A DNA stretch of 33,469 nt from Actinomycetota bacterium (GCA_016649855.1 JAENWQ010000004.1:1-33469); one strand, 5' to 3'; positions 8,364 to 17,022 are shown, counted from the stretch's first letter. Translations and numbers: made by a program. Notes: generated from the sequence alone by a model not told the origin.

Positions 8364-9464
8364 TCAACTGAGCACCTCGAGAGCCCGGGCGGCGATACGC
8401 CGACCGGACACGGGGCCGAACTTGAAGCCGTGGCCGCTGCATGCGGAGCCGACGACCACCCGCCCGTGACGTTCGATGATGAACCTCTCGTCGGACGTCG
8501 CCGTGAAGATGCACGTCTCCGCACCGATCGGATGAGCGTCGGCACCCGGGAAGCGGTCCGCTACCCAGCCGGACAAGCCTTCGATGATGTGCGGCTCGGG
8601 CGCGGCGGGCACGTCGGGGTCGTCGACCTGCACGCCGGCGTGGAACCAGCCGGCCTTGAGCCCATCGTTCGCGGGATCCCATAGCGAGAAGAACGGCAGC
8701 TCCCTGGTCCAGTCGACCACCGACGGGACCAGGACTCCCCCGCCGGTTGAGAAATAGGCAACGGTTTCGCGCGTCACGGTTACGGGGAGCTCGATACCGA
8801 CGGTGGCCAGCAGGTCGCGGCCCCAGGAACCGGCGGCGACCACGACGCACGCTGCCTGATGATCTTCTCCGGCTGCTCGAACGGTCACGTGGTCGCCCAT
8901 GACCTCGATCCCCTCGACCGGGGTGTGCGGCCGGAAGGACGCGCCGCGAGCTACGGCCGCCTCGACGTACGCCTTCACCGAGACATCCGCATGGGCTATG
9001 CCAGCATCCGGCTGGAAGAGGATCGGTTCGTCGCTTGGGAAGCGGATCAACGGCCAGCGTTCCCCGGCCACCGGGGCCTCGATCAGCTCGCTCACGGCAC
9101 CGCACTCGTCGAGCGCGGCCTTGTGCTTGTGGACGTGATCGCCGATATCGAAACCGCCCGTCGTCGTGATCAGGGTCGCGCCGGTCTCCTCTTCGAGCGC
9201 ACGCCATAGCACCAACGACTCCATCGCGTCGGCCACCCAATGCGGTTCGGCGTACGAGAACCGGAAGATACGAGAGGCTCCGTGGCTGGAGCCCTTCTCG
9301 TGTCCGAGATCGAAACGCTCGAGCAGGAGTACGCGGTGTCCCTCGCGTGCGAGCCAGTAGGCCGTCGCGGCTCCGCCGATCCCGGAGCCCACCACGATGA
9401 CTTCCCAGCTATCCCGGTCGCTTACCGCTCCGTTGTCCCGGTCGCTTAGCGCTCCGTTGCTCAC
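8364..9464 (-). CDS. FAD-dependent amine/amino-acid oxidase, sarcosine oxidase (MSOX/MTOX) family
   Basis: VIVVGSGIGGAATAYWLAREGHRVLLLERFDLGHEKGSSHGASRIFRFSY; ETCIFTATSDERFIIERH; SACSGHGFKFGP. GTG start inside a tandem repeat. Confidence 0.92.
   Translation of the reverse strand: MSNGALSDRDNGAVSDRDSWEVIVVGSGIGGAATAYWLAREGHRVLLLERFDLGHEKGSSHGASRIFRFSYAEPHWVADAMESLVLWRALEEETGATLITTTGGFDIGDHVHKHKAALDECGAVSELIEAPVAGERWPLIRFPSDEPILFQPDAGIAHADVSVKAYVEAAVARGASFRPHTPVEGIEVMGDHVTVRAAGEDHQAACVVVAAGSWGRDLLATVGIELPVTVTRETVAYFSTGGGVLVPSVVDWTRELPFFSLWDPANDGLKAGWFHAGVQVDDPDVPAAPEPHIIEGLSGWVADRFPGADAHPIGAETCIFTATSDERFIIERHGRVVVGSACSGHGFKFGPVSGRRIAARALEVLS
9412..9459. repeat. Two tandem 24-bp units (23/24 identical) encoding NGALSDRD-NGAVSDRD
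   Basis: TCCCGGTCGCTTACCGCTCCGTTG / TCCCGGTCGCTTAGCGCTCCGTTG. Confidence 0.9.
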
Positions 9465-9473
9465 CTCTCCAGG

Positions 9474-9514
9474 CTACCGCTCCGTCGTTTAACGCTCCGT
9501 CGCTACCGCTCCAG
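9474..9514. repeat. Degenerate continuation of the same repeat family across the OCD/oxidase junction
   Basis: CTACCGCTCCGTCG / TTTAACGCTCCGTCG / CTACCGCTCCAG; shares the GGAGCGGTAAGCGAC core on the minus strand. Confidence 0.75.
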
Positions 9515-10423
9515 CCTATCGACGAGGGCCCGGGCGACCGCGAGATCCTCGAACGCCACCCCTACCGACTTGAAGACCGTGATGTCGTCGTCCGAGGTTC
9601 GGACGGCCGCGCCCGTCACGACCTCGGAGAGATCGGCCACGATGCGATCCGCGTCGATGGCTCCCGACTCGAGTGGGATAACGACGTCGCCCGCTTCGGC
9701 GAGAGCAGCGTCGCGATCTTCCACGACGATCTTCGCGCGCTGCATGGTCGCGTCGTCGAGCTCACGGGTGTCGGTGGTGTACGCGCCGACCGCGTTCACG
9801 TGACACCCATCGGGAAGCAGCGATCCATCGAACACGGGCACCGGACTCGTCGTGCACGTACAGACGATGTCCGCGTCGCTCACCGAGGACGGGGCCCCGA
9901 CCTCGGCCTCGAGGCCGAGGTCCCTGGCCCTCGACGCGAGCTCCTCTGCCGGTCCGGCAGAGCGTGAGACGACCGTGACGTGGGTGACCGATCTGACGGC
10001 GAGCATCGCGTCGAGGTGGGCGTGGCCCTGGGTCCCGGCACCAAAGAGCACCAGCCTTGTTGCATCCGCGCGCGCGAGGTGTCGTGTCGCGAGCCCGGAG
10101 ACCGCTGCGGTCCTGAGCCCGGTCATCGCTCCGCCATCGACGATGACCTCAGGCTCGAGTGACCCGGCCGAGAACAGAACGTAGACGCCGTGGATGAACG
10201 GCAGGCCCTTGTCCGGGTTGGAGGGGTTGAGCGTGACCAGCTTGACCCCGACCCCTCCGTCGCCCGACGCCGGCATGAGCAGGAGAGTGCCGTCCGGAAC
10301 GTCGACGTGAGTGCGCTGCGGAGCATCGCCCAGGTGTCCGGATGCGAACGCATCCTGAAGCGCGTCGATGGCGTCACCCATCGGGAGAAGCTCGGCAATG
10401 TCGCTGGAGGAGACGAACCTCAC
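9503..10423 (-). CDS. Ornithine cyclodeaminase / mu-crystallin family protein (possible delta1-pyrroline-2-carboxylate reductase)
   Basis: 306 aa; MRFVSSSDIAELLPMGDAIDALQDAF, MTGLRTAAVSGLATRHLARADATRLVLFGAGTQGHAHLDAM, GAYTTDTREL, FKSVGVAFEDLAVA. Confidence 0.92.
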   Translation of the reverse strand: MRFVSSSDIAELLPMGDAIDALQDAFASGHLGDAPQRTHVDVPDGTLLLMPASGDGGVGVKLVTLNPSNPDKGLPFIHGVYVLFSAGSLEPEVIVDGGAMTGLRTAAVSGLATRHLARADATRLVLFGAGTQGHAHLDAMLAVRSVTHVTVVSRSAGPAEELASRARDLGLEAEVGAPSSVSDADIVCTCTTSPVPVFDGSLLPDGCHVNAVGAYTTDTRELDDATMQRAKIVVEDRDAALAEAGDVVIPLESGAIDADRIVADLSEVVTGAAVRTSDDDITVFKSVGVAFEDLAVARALVDRLER

Positions 10424-11172
10424 GTCACTTCGCCGAGGTACGCCTCCTGCATCTTCGGGTCGTTCAGCAGTTTCTCGGCGCTGTCCGAAAGAACGATGTT
10501 CCCGGTCTGCAGCACGTAGGCGCGATCGGCGATCTCGAGGGCCATATGGGCGTTCTGCTCGACGAGGAAGACCGTGGTCCCCTGATCGTTGATCTCCTTG
10601 ATCGTCTTGAACACCTGCTCCACGAGGATCGGGGCGAGGCCCATCGATGGCTCGTCCATCAAGAGCACCTCGGGCCGGGCCATAAGAGCACGGCCCATCG
10701 CCAGCATCTGCTGCTCGCCGCCGGACAGCGTTCCGGCCCGCTGGTTGATGCGCTCCTCGAGCCTCGGGAAGATCTCGAGGACCTTCTGCAGGTCCTTCTC
10801 GATCCCGTCCTTGTCGTCGCGGAGCTCGGCGCCGATCTCGAGGTTCTCGCGTGTTGTCATCCTGGTGAAGAGGCGGCGGTTCTCGGGGACCATCGTGACC
10901 TTCTGGGCGACGATCTCGGTCGTTTTCTTGCCGTCGATCCTGTTCCCCCTGAGGTAGATCTCGCCGGAGCGCGGCTTGACCATGCCCAGGATCGTCTTCA
11001 GCGTGGTCGTCTTACCGGCGGCGTTGGAACCGAGCAGGCAGACGATCTCGCCCTGATAGACCTCGATGTTGACGTCCTCGAGAGCACGGATCGGACCGTA
11101 ATAACTATCGACACCGACCAGCTTGAGAATCGGCTCGCCGGTTTGCTTGGGGGTTTGCTCTGAACCGCTCAT
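10420..11172 (-). CDS. livF: Branched-chain-type amino-acid ABC transporter ATP-binding protein LivF
   Basis: GSNAAGKTTTLKTILGMVKPRSGEIYLRG, LSGGEQQMLAMGRALMARPEVLLMDEPSMGLAPILVEQVF. Confidence 0.93.
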   Translation of the reverse strand: MSGSEQTPKQTGEPILKLVGVDSYYGPIRALEDVNIEVYQGEIVCLLGSNAAGKTTTLKTILGMVKPRSGEIYLRGNRIDGKKTTEIVAQKVTMVPENRRLFTRMTTRENLEIGAELRDDKDGIEKDLQKVLEIFPRLEERINQRAGTLSGGEQQMLAMGRALMARPEVLLMDEPSMGLAPILVEQVFKTIKEINDQGTTVFLVEQNAHMALEIADRAYVLQTGNIVLSDSAEKLLNDPKMQEAYLGEVT

Positions 11173-11951
11173 GCGGTCTCCTCGTGCCGGGCGCCGAGGT
11201 AAGCCTCGATCACGCGAGGGTTCCTGGCCACCTCTTGATACGTGCCGTCGGCGATCTTCTTGCCGTAGTCGAGCGCTGCAACCCGGTCGGACACACCTTT
11301 GACGACGGGCATATTGTGCTCGATCAGCACAACCGCGTAACCCTTCTCGTCGCGCAACCTTCCGATGAGAGTGATCAACCCGTCCTTCTCACCGGGGTTC
11401 ATCCCGGCGGCAGGCTCGTCGAGAAGCAGCAACTTGGCCTCGGTCGCCATCGCCCGAGCGATCTCGAGCCGGCGGCGGTCGGCATAGCTGAGCGAACCGG
11501 CAAGCTCGTTCTCGAGAGGGGACAGCCTCTTCCCGAAGAAGGCCAGCGCGTCGCGGGCGCTCTCCCTGATCTTCTTCTCCTCGGCACGCGTTCGGGGGCC
11601 CATGAAGATGGCGCCGCCGAGCCCGGCCTTCGTGCGACAGTGCTGTCCGACCATAGCGTTCTCGAGGACCGTCATGGCAGGGAAAAGCCGGATCGCCTGG
11701 AACGTGCGTGCGATACCTCTCTTGGCGACCTGGTTCGGCTTGAGGCCGATCAGGCTGCCACCGTCGAAGTTCATCTCGCCCTCGTCCGGCTGGTAGAAGC
11801 CGGTCACGATGTTGAACACGGTCGTCTTGCCGGCGCCGTTGGGACCGATGACTCCGACGATCTCACCCTCGTTAACGTGGAAGTCGACCTCGTCGACCGC
11901 GGTGAGACCGCCGAAGCGCTTGGTCAGCCCCTTCACCTCAAGTAGTGCCAT
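11169..11951 (-). CDS. livG: Branched-chain-type amino-acid ABC transporter ATP-binding protein LivG
   Basis: LLEVKGLTKRFGGLTAVDEVDFHVNEGEIVGVIGPNGAGKTTVFNIVTGFYQPDEG; LLLLDEPAAGMNPGEKD. Confidence 0.94.
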   Translation of the reverse strand: MALLEVKGLTKRFGGLTAVDEVDFHVNEGEIVGVIGPNGAGKTTVFNIVTGFYQPDEGEMNFDGGSLIGLKPNQVAKRGIARTFQAIRLFPAMTVLENAMVGQHCRTKAGLGGAIFMGPRTRAEEKKIRESARDALAFFGKRLSPLENELAGSLSYADRRRLEIARAMATEAKLLLLDEPAAGMNPGEKDGLITLIGRLRDEKGYAVVLIEHNMPVVKGVSDRVAALDYGKKIADGTYQEVARNPRVIEAYLGARHEETA

Positions 11952-11963
11952 CGTTCAGCTCCC

Positions 11964-13715
11964 TCATGTCACCACCGGCTCCGCTCCGCCCTGCCCTGCA
12001 CTGTCGTCGTACTGCTCCTCTTCCAGCTCGTCGGCGTGCAGCTCCATCTTCCGCCGCCTGCTCGGGATAAGACCCTCAGGCTTGAGAAGCATCAGCGAGA
12101 CGAGAACGATCCCGAAGATGAGGAGCCGGAACTCCCCGAACTCTCGCAGGAGCTCCGGTAACCCGACCAGCACGAAGGCTCCGACGATCACCCCCGGGAT
12201 ACTTCCCATCCCGCCCAGGATGATGAGCGCGAGCACGTTGATCGACACCAGGAGATTGAAGCTCGAAGGGAAGACCGAGCCCAGCTTGATGGCGAAGAAC
12301 ATGCCGGAGAGAGATCCAAGAGCGGCACCGGTCCCGAACGCGAGCAGCTTGTACCCGATGATGCTCACGCCCATCGCCTCGGCGACCTGTTCGTCCTCGC
12401 GCATCGCATTCCAGGCGCGACCGACTCGAGATCTCGACAATCGCCACGAGATGAACGCGACGAGGATCACGCTGATCAAGATCACGTAATAGAGGTTGCG
12501 GGGCTCGCGGAGGTCGACCCCGAAGACCTCCGGAGCCGTCACACCGAGGATGCCCTGCGCGCCGCCGAGCGTCGGCGACGCCCAGTCGGACTGGACGATG
12601 ACGCGAGCGATCTCTCCGAAACCAAGCGTCACGATCGCGAGGTAGTCACCCCTCAAACGGAGGACCGGCCCGCCGATCATGATGCCGATCACCGTTGCGA
12701 TCACGATCGTCAGCGGAACCACCTGCCAGTACGGCAGCGTCCACCCAAGTGACGACCTCTCCGACACGAACAGGGCGGTCGAGTACGAACCGACCGCCAG
12801 GAATGCCACGTAACCAAGGTCGAGAAGCCCCGCATAGCCGACCACGATGTTCAGGCCGAGGCCGAGAAGGATGTACAGACCCACGGTCCCGAGGATCTCG
12901 GAAAGGAAGGAGGTCAGGATCTGGGGGAGGTAAGCCATGAACAGGGCCAGGAGGAGAAGCGCGCCGCCCTTGATCAACCTGCGGTCCCTATTGGACCGAC
13001 CCGCATACGCCTGCCTCACGCGCTCGCCACGACTGGTCCACGCGAACACCCCGACGAACGTGAGCACCAAGACCAGGATCGCCCCGGTCACCGAGAGGCC
13101 GCCGCCCGTGTAGAGCCACGACGTATCGTCCTTGAGGCCGAGCTTGGACAGAACTTCCGGGATAACCGCATTGAGCAACGGCTCAGTCAGGCTGATCAGC
13201 AGGGCGGCTCCGAGGGCGATGACCAGCGGCCGCCTGATGCTCTGAGATATCAGCTGCAGTCCCGCGCCGAGGGCTCCGAGAGCCGCTCCCCCAACCGCCA
13301 TGATCACCACGGCCGAGCCGGCGCTTCCTCCGAACGACAACCGCTCGATGAGGGTCCCGGTCACGCTGATCAATACCGTACGCAGGTCGACACTGTCGGC
13401 GAGCAAGACGAAGAGTCCGGCCATCACGCCGGCGATCCCGGACGCGACGGCCCCGTAGAGGAGGGCGCTCGGCCCCGGCGGTTCGGGCTCCTCGCCCGGG
13501 AGGTGACGGGGTTTGGCCACGACGTATCCGGCGGCCAGGGCGATCACCAGGAAGATCGTGCTTCCGAGCGTGAGGACACCGTCGATGATGGTGCGGTCGT
13601 CGAAGCGTTCCGTGATCCCGACAACTGGGAAATAGATCGAGACGACCCCCGCGATCAAGCCGATCTTCGTAGCAAGCTTCATCAGCGAGCGTCCCGTCAC
13701 ATCTGTAGTGGCCAT
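11964..13715 (-). CDS. livM: Branched-chain-type amino-acid ABC permease LivM with about 250-aa N-terminal membrane extension
   Basis: 583 aa; C-terminal half GLGLNIVVGYAGLLDLGYVAFLAVGSYSTA..., RLRGDYLAIVTLGFGEIARV. Confidence 0.92.
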   Translation of the reverse strand: MATTDVTGRSLMKLATKIGLIAGVVSIYFPVVGITERFDDRTIIDGVLTLGSTIFLVIALAAGYVVAKPRHLPGEEPEPPGPSALLYGAVASGIAGVMAGLFVLLADSVDLRTVLISVTGTLIERLSFGGSAGSAVVIMAVGGAALGALGAGLQLISQSIRRPLVIALGAALLISLTEPLLNAVIPEVLSKLGLKDDTSWLYTGGGLSVTGAILVLVLTFVGVFAWTSRGERVRQAYAGRSNRDRRLIKGGALLLLALFMAYLPQILTSFLSEILGTVGLYILLGLGLNIVVGYAGLLDLGYVAFLAVGSYSTALFVSERSSLGWTLPYWQVVPLTIVIATVIGIMIGGPVLRLRGDYLAIVTLGFGEIARVIVQSDWASPTLGGAQGILGVTAPEVFGVDLREPRNLYYVILISVILVAFISWRLSRSRVGRAWNAMREDEQVAEAMGVSIIGYKLLAFGTGAALGSLSGMFFAIKLGSVFPSSFNLLVSINVLALIILGGMGSIPGVIVGAFVLVGLPELLREFGEFRLLIFGIVLVSLMLLKPEGLIPSRRRKMELHADELEEEQYDDSAGQGGAEPVVT

Positions 13716-13716
13716 G

Positions 13717-14775
13717 TCAGACCTTATCCGGCTCGTCGGAGCCCAGGATGCCGCCGGGCTTGAAGATCAGTACGAACACCAGAACCGAGAAGGAGATGAC
13801 GTCCTTCAACTGGTTCGGCGACGGTACGTCGTAACCGGTCAGAAGGAGCGCTGGAGCGACCCCTTCGAGCAGGCCCAAGATCAATCCCCCGAGAGCGGCG
13901 CCCACGACGTTGCCGATCCCGCCCAGCACGGCCGCGGTGAACGCCTTGATGCCCGGAAGGAATCCCATGTAGAAGTCGACCTGTTTGAAATTGATCGCCC
14001 ACAGGACACCGGCCGCTCCGGCCAGCATCCCTCCGATCGCGAACGTGGTCACGATGACCTTGTCGACGTCGATACCCATCAGGGCGGAGATCTCTTTGTC
14101 CTCACCGACCGCGCGCATCGCGCGTCCGGTCTTGGTCCGTTCGATGAAGAGGTAGAGGGCAACCACCAGGAGCGCGGCGCCGGCGATCACGAGCAGCTGG
14201 TCCTTGCCCACCACGAAGCTGAAGATGTTCACGGTTCCGCTGAGGATGTCGATCTCTGGGTAGGCACGAACCTTGGCGCCGTAGAGACCTCTGAAGGTGT
14301 TCTGCAAGAAGAGCGACGCGCCGATCGCGGTGATCAGTGGGACGAGGCGCGGCGCTCCCCGTAGAGGACGGTACGCGATGCGCTCGAGCAGGATCGCGAT
14401 GGTCGTCGAGACCAGCATCGAGACCAGCAGGAGGATCGCGATCGAGATGATCGGTTGATCGTTCAGGAAACCCGAGTTGTTGAGGGTTCGTGCGACGAAG
14501 AAGGCCGTGAAGGCTCCCGACATGAAGACCTCGCCGTGGGCGAAGTTGATGATGAAGAGGATGCCGTAAACGAGCGTGTAGCCCATCGCGATCAGCGCGT
14601 ACAGGCTCCCGAGCGCCAGACCGGTCGTGATCAGGGACTTCCATGCAGCAGCGGTGAACTTCCCGTCCGCGATGGTCGCCGAGACCCCCTTGAAGACGAC
14701 GAACAGCAGAAGAGCGCCCAAGAGGATCTTCACGATCCTCTGAACGGACCACCTTTCAGGTAAGGCGAACCGCAT
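13717..14775 (-). CDS. livH: Branched-chain-type amino-acid ABC permease LivH
   Basis: SLYALIAMGYTLVYGILFIINFAHGEVFMSGAF; RAVGEDKEISALMGIDVDKVI; GIKAFTAAVLGGIGNVVGAALGGLILG. Confidence 0.93.
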   Translation of the reverse strand: MRFALPERWSVQRIVKILLGALLLFVVFKGVSATIADGKFTAAAWKSLITTGLALGSLYALIAMGYTLVYGILFIINFAHGEVFMSGAFTAFFVARTLNNSGFLNDQPIISIAILLLVSMLVSTTIAILLERIAYRPLRGAPRLVPLITAIGASLFLQNTFRGLYGAKVRAYPEIDILSGTVNIFSFVVGKDQLLVIAGAALLVVALYLFIERTKTGRAMRAVGEDKEISALMGIDVDKVIVTTFAIGGMLAGAAGVLWAINFKQVDFYMGFLPGIKAFTAAVLGGIGNVVGAALGGLILGLLEGVAPALLLTGYDVPSPNQLKDVISFSVLVFVLIFKPGGILGSDEPDKV

Positions 14776-14840
14776 GCATCATCCTCTCCCCCAAGACGGT
14801 GCTCTATCGCCCCCCACGGACCACGCGGGGTTCGCCGGCA

Positions 14841-14890
14841 GGCCCGGTCGAGCCGGGCCGCAGGCGGGAGTCCCCAGTGGGACTCCCGCC
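14841..14890 (-). terminator. Tandem GC-rich hairpins between livK and livH (attenuator / RNA stabiliser)
   Basis: GGCCCGG-TCGAG-CCGGGCC (14841-14859) and GGCGGGAGTCCC-CAGT-GGGACTCCCGCC (14863-14890, perfect 12-bp stem). Confidence 0.7.
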
Positions 14891-14923
14891 GGTGCAGCTC
14901 AGTGCATCAGTGGGTCAGGCCCT

Positions 14924-16168
14924 TTACGGCCAGATGCGCTCGAAGGCGCCGTCCACGACCTGGCTGACGGAGATAGTGGCGCCCGGGTTGCAGTCGCCGT
15001 TCTCGTCGCAGGTCAGTGTGCCGGTGATGCCCGCGTAGTCCGAGGTCGCGAACATGGCGTCCCTGAGCGCGGTCCTCGGGATGAACAGCGAATCGCCGTC
15101 GACGATCGCCGCTTCCTTGATCGCGTTGAGCACCATGGTGGTGGCGTCGAAGGCGTGAGCGTGGAAGACCGCCGTCGGGTCGCCGTACGCCTCCTCGTAT
15201 GCGGGAAGGAACTCATCCTCGTAGAAGCCACCGCCGAACGCGAGGTCCGGTCCGGACAGGTATGTACCCTCGGCGTTGTCCGCGCCTGCGGCCTCAACCC
15301 AGTCCGGGGTCAGCATGCCGTCGGCACCACCGAACTTCGTGTCCTCGAGACCGGCAGTCTCACGTCCCTGAGCAGCGAGCGCGCCACCCTCGGCGACGAA
15401 GACCGGGAAGTACAGGAACTCGGGCTTCGCGGCCGCAACGCTCGTCAGGGCCGGTTTCATGTCCGTGTCACCGACCAAGATGGCCTCCTGACCCGTGATC
15501 TCACCGCCCTCACTCGTGAAGGTGTCGGCGAAGACCTGCTGGAGCTGCTCCGCGTACGGCGAACCGTCGTGGATGGTCGCCGCGGTCTTGAGACCGAGAT
15601 CCTCGCCCACGAACTGGGCCATCGCAGCGCCCTGGATCTTGTCGTTGTGCGCGGTACGCAGGTAGAACGGCTGGTGGGTCGCCGGGTCGGTCAGCGACGG
15701 AGCCGTGTTCGAGGGCGAGATCAGCACAACGCCGGCGTCCGAGGTGATCTGCGCGGCAGGCTCGCCGGCGCTCGAGCAGCTCGTGCCGATAACGGCAGCG
15801 ATGCTCTCGTTCGACACCAGGCTACGAGCACCGGTGGTGCCGCCCTCAGGGGTGCAACCCTCGTCCTCGTTGACCAGCTCGACGCTGTGGCCCTCGATGT
15901 CGCCGTACATGTCGACCGCGATCTGGACGCCGTACTGGCTGTCCAGACCGAGGGCTGAGTTCTCACCGACGATGACGAGCAGCGTGCCGAGCTGGATCGC
16001 ATCGCCTGCGGCGACTTCTACACAACCGAACTCATCCTCGTCGCACGCGGCCGTGGGGCTATCACCACCACTGTCAGTGCTACTTGGCTCGTCGTCGGCG
16101 CATGCTGCCGCGACCAGGCTCAGAACGAAAAGCAATGCTACGAAAGAAAACCATCTCGGCTTCCTCAT
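14924..16168 (-). CDS. livK: Branched-chain-type amino-acid ABC substrate-binding lipoprotein LivK
   Basis: 414 aa; MRKPRWFSFVALLFVLSLVAAACADDE lipobox; LGTLLVIVGENSALGLDSQYGVQIAVDMYG; SPSNTAPSLTDPATHQPFYLRTAHNDKIQGAAMAQF; preceded by AGGGGGAG RBS. Confidence 0.93.
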   Translation of the reverse strand: MRKPRWFSFVALLFVLSLVAAACADDEPSSTDSGGDSPTAACDEDEFGCVEVAAGDAIQLGTLLVIVGENSALGLDSQYGVQIAVDMYGDIEGHSVELVNEDEGCTPEGGTTGARSLVSNESIAAVIGTSCSSAGEPAAQITSDAGVVLISPSNTAPSLTDPATHQPFYLRTAHNDKIQGAAMAQFVGEDLGLKTAATIHDGSPYAEQLQQVFADTFTSEGGEITGQEAILVGDTDMKPALTSVAAAKPEFLYFPVFVAEGGALAAQGRETAGLEDTKFGGADGMLTPDWVEAAGADNAEGTYLSGPDLAFGGGFYEDEFLPAYEEAYGDPTAVFHAHAFDATTMVLNAIKEAAIVDGDSLFIPRTALRDAMFATSDYAGITGTLTCDENGDCNPGATISVSQVVDGAFERIWP

Positions 16169-16180
16169 TCACTCCCCCTT

Positions 16181-16231
16181 ACTTCTGCCAAACTTCTGCC
16201 AACGGGCCCCATTCCACTGTGGCCACTGTGG
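16181..16231. repeat. Two small perfect tandem duplications in the livK leader
   Basis: ACTTCTGCCAA x2 (16181-16202) and CCACTGTGG x2 (16214-16231). Confidence 0.8.
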
Positions 16232-16410
16232 CCCCCACCCTCGAACCGAGGAGGGACTAACCAAGCGGAAATCGGCGCTCAGTGTACCTACAGGCGCAGG
16301 GTTGTCCACCATCTAGGGAAAAATGAAAGGGGCGTTGTGCGTTCACGCCATGTAAGCAGAGGTACAGCCACCCGGACAGAACCCCGCGAACTTCCCCACT
16401 CGACAGGTTC

Positions 16411-17022
16411 CTAACCGGGGTTGGGCTCGCTCTCGAGGATGTCCGTCGCCACCTGCGCCATCGAGATCCGCTCGTCCATCGCCCGCTTCTGGATGTGCCG
16501 GAACGCCTCGGCCTCCGACATGCCCCCCGAGTCGATCAAGCGTCCTTTGGCCCTGTCGACCAATTTGCGGGTCTCCAGCTGCTTCTCTAGGGACTCGTTC
16601 TCCCCCTTCACCTGGGCCATCTCCTGGTAGCGGGCCAAGGCGATCTCGATCGCGGGCAGGAGATCCGACTTCTGGAACGGCTTGACCAGATAGCCCATCG
16701 CCCCCGCCTCCGCTGCCCGGTGGACCAGGTCCCTCTGCGAGAACGCGGTCAGGATCAACACCGCCGCGAGGTCGTCGTTCACGATGCTCTCAGCCGCCGT
16801 GAGCCCATCGGTCCCCGGCATCTTGATGTCCATGATTACGAGATCGGGCGAGCGCTCGGAGGCCAACCGCATCGCGGCGTCACCGTCGGCCGCCTCGCCG
16901 ACGACCTCGAAACCCTCCTCCTCGAGCATCTCCTTCAGATCGAGGCGGATGATCGCCTCGTCCTCGGCGATGAGGACGCGTGCCGCGGGAGAAGGAGGAG
17001 AGGAGGGGGCCTGGTCCGTCAT
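16411..17022 (-). CDS. Response regulator with REC and ANTAR RNA-binding output domain
   Basis: MTDQAPSSPPSPAARVLIAEDEAIIRLDLKEMLEEEGFEVVGEAADGDAAM...VIMDIKMPGTDG; ANTAR LVDRAKGRLIDSGGMSEAEAFRHIQKRAMDERISMAQVATDIL. Confidence 0.94.
   Translation of the reverse strand: MTDQAPSSPPSPAARVLIAEDEAIIRLDLKEMLEEEGFEVVGEAADGDAAMRLASERSPDLVIMDIKMPGTDGLTAAESIVNDDLAAVLILTAFSQRDLVHRAAEAGAMGYLVKPFQKSDLLPAIEIALARYQEMAQVKGENESLEKQLETRKLVDRAKGRLIDSGGMSEAEAFRHIQKRAMDERISMAQVATDILESEPNPG

Noticed and set aside
14924-16168. livK calling the operon a leucine transporter
   Set aside because: The LivK family binds many ligands, and the operon's OCD and oxidase genes argue against assigning leucine as substrate.
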